A stretch of 64,000 nucleotides of DNA from Atherinomorus stipes (lineage: Eukaryota > Chordata > Actinopteri > Atheriniformes > Atherinidae): assembly GCA_023101725.1 (NCBI GenBank), contig JALJCO010013696.1:343501-407500 (forward strand). Direction: 5' to 3'. Position 1 is the first letter of the stretch. Each line of letters starts with the position of its first letter. A program made the translations under genes and the position numbers. This document shows positions 56,801 through 64,000 of this stretch, one piece after another. The notes beneath the pieces were generated by a model. That model was not told where the DNA came from, ran no database searches, and worked only from the letters and a program-made list of their open reading frames with translations.

Positions 56801-59800
56801 ACGTAGCCGTGATGAAAGTCTCATCCAGTCGTAGCCGTGAGGAAGGTCTCATCCAGTCGTAGCCGTGAGGAAGGTCTCATCCAGACGTAGCCGTGAGGAC
56901 GGTTTCATCCAGTCGCAGCGGTGAGGAAGGTCTCATCCAGACGTAGCCGTGAGGAAGATCTTATCCAGTCGTAGCGGAGAGGAAGGTTTCATCCAGACGT
57001 AGCCGTGAGGAAGGTCTCATCCAGACGTAGCCGTGAGGAAGGTTTCATCCAGTCGTAGCCGTGAGGAAGGTCTCATCCAGACGTAGCCGTGAGGAAGGTC
57101 TCATCCAGACGTAGCCGTGAGGAAGGTCTCATCCAGACGTGGCGGAGAGGAAGGTCTCATCCAGATGTAGCGGTAAGGAAGGTCTCATCCAGACGTAGCC
57201 GTGAGGAAGATCTTATCCAGTCGTAGCGGAGAGGAAGGTCTCATCCAGACGTAGCCGTGAGGAAGGTCTCATCCAGACGTAGCCGTGAGGAAGGTTTCAT
57301 CCAGTCGTAGCCGTGAGGAAGGTCTCATCCAGACGTAGCCGTGAGGAAGGTCTCATCCAGACGTAGCCGTGAGGAAGGTCTCATCCAGACGTGGCGGAGA
57401 GGAAGGTCTCATCCAGATGTAGCGGTGAGGAAGGTCTCATCCAGACGTAGCCGTGAGGAAAGTCTCATCCAGTCATAGCGGTGAGGAAGGTCTCATCCAG
57501 ACGTGGCGGAGAGGAAGGTCTCATCCAGATGTAGCGGTGAGGAAGGTCTCATCCAGACGTGGCGGAGAGGAAGGTCTCATCCAGTCATAGCGGTGAGGAA
57601 GGTCTCATCCAGACGTAGCCGTGATGAAGGTCTCATCCAGATGTAGCGGTGACGAAGGTCTCATCCAGTCGTAGCGGAGAGGAAGGTCTCATCCAGATGT
57701 AGCGGTGAGGAAGGTCTCATCCAGACGTAGCCGTGATGAAGGTCTCATCTAGATGTAGCGGTGACGAAGGTCTCATCCAGTCGTAGCGGAGAGGAAGGTC
57801 TCATCCAGATGTAGCGGAGAGGAAGGTCTCATCCAGATGTAGCGGTGAGGAAGGTCTCATCCAGACGTAGCCGTGATGAAGGTCTCATCCAGATGTAGCG
57901 GTGACGAAGGTCTCATCCAGTCGTAGCGGAGAGGAAGGTCTCATCCAGATGTAGCGGTGAGGAAGGTCTCATCCAGACGTAGCCGTGAGGACGTCTCATC
58001 TAGATGTAGCGGTAAAGAAGGTCTCATCCAGTCGTAGCGGAGAGGAAGGTCTCATACAGATGTAGCGGTGAGGAAGGTCTCATCCAGTCGTAGCCGTGAT
58101 GAAAGTCTCATCCAGTCGTAGCGGTGAGGAAGGTCTCATCCAGACGTAGCCGTGAGGAAGGTCTTAACCAGATGTAGCGGTGATGAAGGTCTCATCCAGA
58201 CGTAGCCGTGAGGAAGGTCTCATCCAGATGTAGCGTGAGGAAGGTCTCATCCAGTCGTCGCGGAGAGGAGGGTTTCATCCAGACGTAGCGGTGAGGAAGG
58301 TCTAATTCAAATGTAGCGTTGAAGAAGTTCTCATCCAGACGTAGCCGTGATGAAAGTCTCATCCAGTCGTAGCGGTGAGCAAGGTCTCATCCAGACGTAG
58401 CCGTGATGAAAGTCTCATCCAGTCGTAGCGGTGACGAAGGTCTCATCCAGACGTAGCCGTGAGGAAAGTCTCATCCAGTCTTAGCGGTGAGGAAGGTCTC
58501 ATCCAGTCGTAGCCGTGAGGAAGGTCTTATCCAGATGTAGCGGTGAGGAAGGTCTCATCCAGACGTAGCGGTGAGGAAGGTCTCATCCAGATGTAGCTGT
58601 GAGGAAGGTCTCATCCAGTCGTAGCAGAGAGGAAGGTTTCATCCAGATGTAGCCATGAGGAAGTCCTCATCCAGACGTAGCGGTGAGGAAGGTCTCATCC
58701 AGACGTAGCGGAGAGGAAGTCCTCATCCAGACGTAGCGGTGAGGAAGGTCTCATCCAGACGTAGCGGAGAGGAAGGTCTCATCCAGATGTAGCGGTGAGG
58801 AAGGTCTCATCCAGTCGTAGCAGAGAGGAAGGTTTCATCCAGATGTAGCCATGAGGAAGTCCTCATCCAGTCGTAGCCATGAGGAAGGTCTCATCCAGAC
58901 GTAGCGGAGACGAAGGTCTCATCCAGACGTAGCCGTGAGAAAGGTCTCATCCAGATGTAGCCGTGAGGAAGGTCTCATCCAGACGTAGCGGAGAGGAAGG
59001 TCTCATCCAGAAGTAGCGGAGAGGAAGGTCTCATCCAGACGTAGCCGTGAGGAAGATCTCATCCAGACGTAGCGGAGAGGAAGATCTCATCCAGACGTAG
59101 CGGAGAGGAAGGTCTCATCCAGAAGTAGCCGTGAGGAAGGTCTTATCCAGATGTAGCGGTGAGGAAGGTCTCATCCAGACGTAGCGGTGAGGAAGGTCTC
59201 ATCCAGATGTAGCCGTGAGGAAGTTCTCATCCAGTCGTAGCAGAGAGGAAGGTTTCATCCAGATGTAGCCATGAGGAAGTCCTCATCCAGTCGTAGCCAT
59301 GAGGAAGGTCTCATCCAGACGTAGCGGAGAGGAAGGTCTCATCCAGACGTAGCCTTGAGGAATGTTTCATCCAGACGTAGCGGTGAGGAAGGTCTCATCC
59401 AGATGTAGCCGTGAGGAAGATCTCATCCAGACGTAGCGGAGAGGAAGGTCTCATCCAGAAGTAGCGGAGAGGAAGATCTCATCCAGACGTAGCGGAGAGG
59501 AAGGTCTCATCCAGATGTAGCCGTGAGGAATGTTTCATCCAGACGTAGCGGTGAGGAAGGTCTCATCCAGACGTAGTGGTGAGGAAGGTCTCATCCAGAC
59601 GTAGCGGTGAGGAAGGTCTAATCCAAATGTAGCGTTGAAGAAGTTCTCATCCAGACGTAGCCGTTAGGAAGGTCTCATCCAAAGGTCGCGTTGAAAAAGG
59701 TCTCATCCAGACGTAGCGCTGAGGAAGGTCTCATCCAAATGTAGCGTTGAAGAAGGTCTCATCCAGACGTAGCGCTGAGGAAGGTCTCATCCAGACGTAG

Positions 59801-62800
59801 TGGTGAGGAAGGTCTCATCCAGACGTAGCCGTGAGGAAGGTCTCATCCAGTCGTAGCGGTGAGGAAGGTCTCATCCAGACGTAGCTGTGAGGAAGGTCTC
59901 ATCCAGATGTAGCGGTGAGGAAGGTCTCATCCAGACGTAGCTGTGAGGAAGGTCTCATCCAGATGTAGCGGTGAGGAAGGTCTCATCCAGATGTAGCCGT
60001 GAGGAAAGTCTCATCCAGTCGTAGCGGTGAGGAAGGTCTCATCCAGACGTAGCCGTGAGGAAGGTCTCATCCAGATGTAGCCGTGAGGAAGGTCTCATCC
60101 AGTCGTAGCGGAGAGAAAGGTTTCATCCAGACGTAGCCGTGAGGAAAGTCTCATCCAGTCGTAGCGGTGAGGAAGGTCTCATCCAGACGTAGCCGTGAGA
60201 AAGGTCTCATCCAGATGTAGCCGTGAGGAAGGTCTCATCCAGACGTAGCGGAGAGGAAGTCCTCATCCAGTCGTAGCCGTGAGGAAGGTCTCATCCAGAC
60301 GTAGCGGAGAGGAAGGTCTCATCCAGACGTAGCGGAGAGGAAGGTCTCATCCAGATGTAGCCGTGAGGAAGGTCTCATCCAGACGTAGCGGAGAGGAAGG
60401 TCTCATCCAGTCGTAGCGGAGAGGAAGGTCTCATCTAGACGTAGCCGTGAGGAAGGTCTCATCCAGATGTAGCCGTGAGGAAGGTCTCATCCAGACGTAG
60501 CGGTGAGGAAGGTCTAATCCAAATGTAGCGTTGAAGAAGTTCTCATCCAAACGTAGTGGTGAGGAAGGTCTCATCCAGATGTAGCCGTGAGGAAGGTCTC
60601 ATCCAGACGTAGCGGTGAGGAAGGTCTAATCCAAATGTAGCGTTGAAGAAGTTCTCATCCAGATGTAGCCGTGAGGAAGGTCTCATCCAAAGGTCACGTT
60701 GAAGAAGGTCTCATCCAAATGTAGCGTTGAAGAAGGTCTCATCCAGACGTAGTGGTGAGGAAGGTCTCATCCAGACGTAGCGGTGAGGAAGGTCTCATCC
60801 AGTCGTAGCGGTGAGGAAGGTCTCATCCAGTCATAGCCGTGAGGAAGGTCTCATCCAGACGTAGCGGTGAGGAAGGTCTCATCCAGACGTAGCCGTGAGG
60901 AAGGTCTCATCCAGACGTAGCCGTGAGGAAGGTCTCATCCAGTTGTAGCGGAGAGGAAGGTCTCATCCAGTCGTAGCAGAGAGGAAGGTTTCATCCAGAT
61001 GTAGCCATGAGGAAGTCCTCATCCAGACGTAGCGGTGAGGAAGGTCTCATCCAGACGTAGCGGTGAGGAAGGTCTCATCCAGACGTAGCGGAGAGGAAGG
61101 TCTCATCCAGACATAGCGGTGAGGAAGGTCTCATCCAGATGTAGCGGTGAGGAAGGTCTCATCCAGTCGTAGCAGAGAGGAAGGTCTCATCCAGATGTAG
61201 CGGTGAGGAAGTCCTCATCCAGTCGTAGCCATGAGGAAGGTCTCATCCAGACATAGCGGAGACGAAGGTCTCATCCAGACGTAGCCGTGAGAAAGGTCTC
61301 ATCCAGATGTAGCCGTGAGGAAGGTCTCATCCAGACGTAGCGGAGAGGAAGGTCTCATCCAGAAGTAGCGGAGAGGAAGGTCTCATCCAGACGTAGCTGT
61401 GAGGAAGATCTCATCCAGACGTAGCGGAGAGGAAGATCTCATCCAGACGTAGCGGAGAGGAAGGTCTCATCCAGAAGTAGCCGTGAGGAAGGTCTTATCC
61501 AGATGTAGCGGTGAGGAAGGTCTCATCCAGACGTAGCGGTGAGGAAGGTCTCATCTAGATGTAGCCGTGAGGAAGTTCTCATCCAGTCGTAGCAGAGAGG
61601 AAGGTTTCATCCAGATGTAGCCATGAGGAAGTCCTCATCCAGTCGTAGCCATGAGGAAGGTCTCATCCAGACGTAGCGGAGAGGAAGGTCTCATCCAGAC
61701 GTAGCCTTTAGGAATGTTTCATCCAGACGTAGCGGTGAGGAAGGTCTCATCCAGATGTAGCCGTGAGGAAGATCTCATCCAGACGTAGCGGAGAGGAAGG
61801 TCTCATCCAGAAGTAGCGGAGAGGAAGATCTCATCCAGACGTAGCGGAGAGGAAGGTCTCATCCAGATGTAGCCGTGAGGAATGTTTCATCCAGACGTAG
61901 CGGTGAGGAAGGTCTCATCCAGACGTAGTGGTGAGGAAGGTCTCATCCAGACGTAGCGGTGAGGAAGGTCTAATCCAAATGTAGCGTTGAAGAAGTTCTC
62001 ATCCAGACGTAGCCGTTAGGAAGGTCTCATCCAAAGGTCGCGTTGAAAAAGGTCTCATCCAGACGTAGCGCTGAGGAAGGTCTCATCCAAATGTAGCGTT
62101 GAAGAAGGTCTCATCCAGACGTAGCGCTGAGGAAGGTCTCATCCAGACGTAGTGGTGAGGAAGGTCTCATCCAGACGTAGCCGTGAGGAAGGTCTCATCC
62201 AGTCGTAGCGGTGAGGAAGGTCTCATCCAGACGTAGCTGTGAGGAAGGTCTCATCCAGATGTAGCGGTGAGGAAGGTCTCATCCAGACGTAGCTGTGAGG
62301 AAGGTCTCATCCAGATGTAGCGGTGAGGAAGGTCTCATCCAGATGTAGCCGTGAGGAAAGTCTCATCCAGTCGTAGCGGTGAGGAAGGTCTCATCCAGAC
62401 GTAGCCGTGAGGAAGGTCTCATCCAGATGTAGCCGTGAGGAAGGTCTCATCCAGTCGTAGCGGAGAGAAAGGTTTCATCCAGACGTAGCCGTGAGGAAAG
62501 TCTCATCCAGTCGTAGCAGTGAGGAAGGTCTCATCCAGACGTAGCCGTGAGGAAGGTCTCATCCAGATGTAGCCGTGAGGAAGGTCTCATCCAGACGTAG
62601 CGGAGAGGAAGTCCTCATCCAGTCGTAGCCGTGAGGAAGGTCTCATCCAGACGTAGCGGAGAGGAAGGTCTCATCCAGACGTAGCGGAGAGGAAGGTCTC
62701 ATCCAGATGTAGCCGTGAGGAAGGTCTCATCCAGACGTAGCGGAGAGGAAGGTCTCATCCAGTCGTAGCGGAGAGGAAGGTCTCATCTAGACGTAGCCGT

Positions 62801-63880
62801 GAGGAAGGTCTCATCCAGATGTAGCCGTGAGGAAGGTCTCATCCAGACGTAGCGGTGAGGAAGGTCTAATCCAAATGTAGCGTTGAAGAAGTTCTCATCC
62901 AAACGTAGTGGTGAGGAAGGTCTCATCCAGATGTAGCCGTGAGGAAGGTCTCATCCAGACGTAGCGGTGAGGAAGGTCTAATCCAAATGTAGCGTTGAAG
63001 AAGTTCTCATCCAGATGTAGCCGTGAGGAAGGTCTCATCCAAAGGTCACGTTGAAGAAGGTCTCATCCAAATGTAGCGTTGAAGAAGGTCTCATCCAGAC
63101 GTAGTGGTGAGGAAGGTCTCATCCAGACGTAGCGGTGAGGAAGGTCTCATCCAGTCGTAGCGGTGAGGAAGGTCTCATCCAGTCATAGCCGTGAGGAAGG
63201 TCTCATCCAGACGTAGCCGTGAGGAAGGTCTCATCCAGACGTAGCCGTGAGGAAGGTCTCATCCAGACGTAGCCGTGAGGAAGGTCTCATCCAGTTGTAG
63301 CGGAGAGGAAGGTCTCATCCAGACGTAGTGGTGAGGAAGGTCTCATCCAGACGTAGCCATGAGGAAGGTCTCATCCAGACGTAGCCGTAAGGAAGGTCTC
63401 ATCCAGTCGTAGCCGTGAGGAAGGTCTCATCCAGTCGTAGCGGAGAGAAAGGTCTCATCCAGACGTAGCCGTGATGAAGGTCTCATCCAGACGTAGCCGT
63501 GAGGAAGGTCTCATCCAGACGTAGCCGTGAGGAAGGTCTCATCCAGACGTAGAGGTGAGGAAGGTCTCATCCAGACGTAGCAGTGAGGAAGGTCTCATCC
63601 AGACGTAGCAGTGAGGAAGGTCTCATCCAGACGTAGCCGTGAGGAAGGTCTCATCCAGACGTAGAGGTGAGGAAGGTCTCATCCAGACGTAGCAGTGAGG
63701 AAGGTCTCATCCAGACGTAGCAGTGAGGAAGGTCTCATCCAGACGTAGCCGTGAGGAAGGTCTCATCCAGACGTAGAGGTGAGGAAGGTCTCATCCAGAC
63801 GTAGCAGTGAGGAAGGTCTCATCCAGACGTAGCAGTGAGGAAGGTCTCATCCAGACGTAGCCGTGAGGAAGGTCTCACCA
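53856..63880. repeat. 28-bp satellite, 10 kb, with higher-order structure
   Basis: About 358 units of 28 bases reading GTCTCATCCAGACGTAGCCG then TGAGGAAG, with variants at a few positions (GACG/GTCG/GATG, CCGTGAGG/CGGAGAGG, CGTTGAAG). Large duplications are visible from diagnostic variants: about 1595 bp (55.2-56.8 versus 56.8-58.4 kb), 2352 bp = 84 units (about 58.6-60.96 versus 60.96-63.3 kb), and a 112-bp four-unit block three times near 63543-63870. Most units contain a GGTCTC hexamer. It probably lies in the BIN1-type intron. Confidence 0.97.
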
Positions 63881-64000
63881 GTCGTTCCAGTCAGACAGCA
63901 GCCAGTTTTCCACTGATTTTCCATCACGGTGGATCCTGCAGCTGAAAGTCAGGAGGCGGAGCTGCTGCCGGCTGGGTGGCCATGGTCCCCCTGAACAAAA
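63881..64000 (+). other. Right edge, unique sequence
   Basis: Non-repetitive sequence after the satellite. No BIN1 second exon is recognised here. Confidence 0.5.

Noticed and set aside
53856..63880. CRISPR-like array of 28-bp repeats
   Set aside because: Repeats are head to tail with no unique spacers, in a vertebrate locus without cas genes.
48417..64000. Second exon of the BIN1-type gene
   Set aside because: I looked for a segment encoding VLQKLGKADE with splice sites in the non-repetitive parts and saw none.

Overview
This is vertebrate DNA, almost certainly from a teleost fish. It carries vertebrate-type split genes with GT-AG introns, a fish L2-type LINE, a Tc1 transposon, hAT-like and T2/Kolobok-like MITEs, a tRNA-derived SINE and very many minisatellites. 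Nothing bacterial or viral was recognised.

Two genes are supported, both on the + strand. (1) A complete Hedgehog gene of three exons (2838-3137, 20300-20561, 40915-41594) encodes an intact 413-residue protein: signal peptide, Hedge signalling domain, and a Hint/intein-like autoprocessing domain with Gly-Cys-Phe at the cleavage site. The best assignment is an Indian-hedgehog-type paralogue (ihhb-like). Introns 1 and 2 are about 17.2 and 20.4 kb, and most of their sequence is tandem repeats and transposons. (2) The first coding exon (48336-48416) of a BIN1/amphiphysin-type N-BAR gene starts inside a CpG-rich promoter region. The rest of the gene must lie beyond the right edge, so its first coding intron exceeds 15.5 kb.

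Layout. 0-2.8 kb: hedgehog upstream region with a GC-rich CAGGTC-type array. 2.8-3.1: exon 1. 3.1-20.3: intron 1, holding a 32-bp satellite split by two related L2 LINE remnants (10.4-12.4 and 13.6-15.3), a foldback MITE (17.2-17.9) and a 31-bp array (19.0-19.8). 20.3-20.6: exon 2. 20.6-40.9: intron 2, holding two copies of one MITE, 33-, 35- and 18-bp arrays, two foldback elements (one 3.6 kb long and containing an 11-bp satellite), a 6-kb 21-bp satellite and a 49-bp array that stops about 50 bp before exon 3. 40.9-41.6: exon 3. 41.8-44.0: a dead Tc1 element in the 3' flank, itself split by a 529-bp insertion. 44.4-45.0: a nested hAT-like pair. 45.1-46.1: a 62-bp array. 46.8-47.5: a dispersed repeat split by a SINE. 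47.6-48.4: BIN1-type promoter and exon 1. 50.1-50.8: 49-bp array. 52.0-53.9: 47-bp array. 53.9-63.9: a 10-kb, 28-bp satellite with clear higher-order structure.

About half of the 64 kb is tandem repeat, made of some fifteen unrelated unit types, while the coding exons are undamaged. The long open frames inside the arrays follow from unit lengths and stop-free units and are not called as genes. No new enzymatic or defence system was found. The notable biology is repeat birth, capture and amplification in a developmental signalling locus. All repeat lengths and matches were read by eye, not computed.
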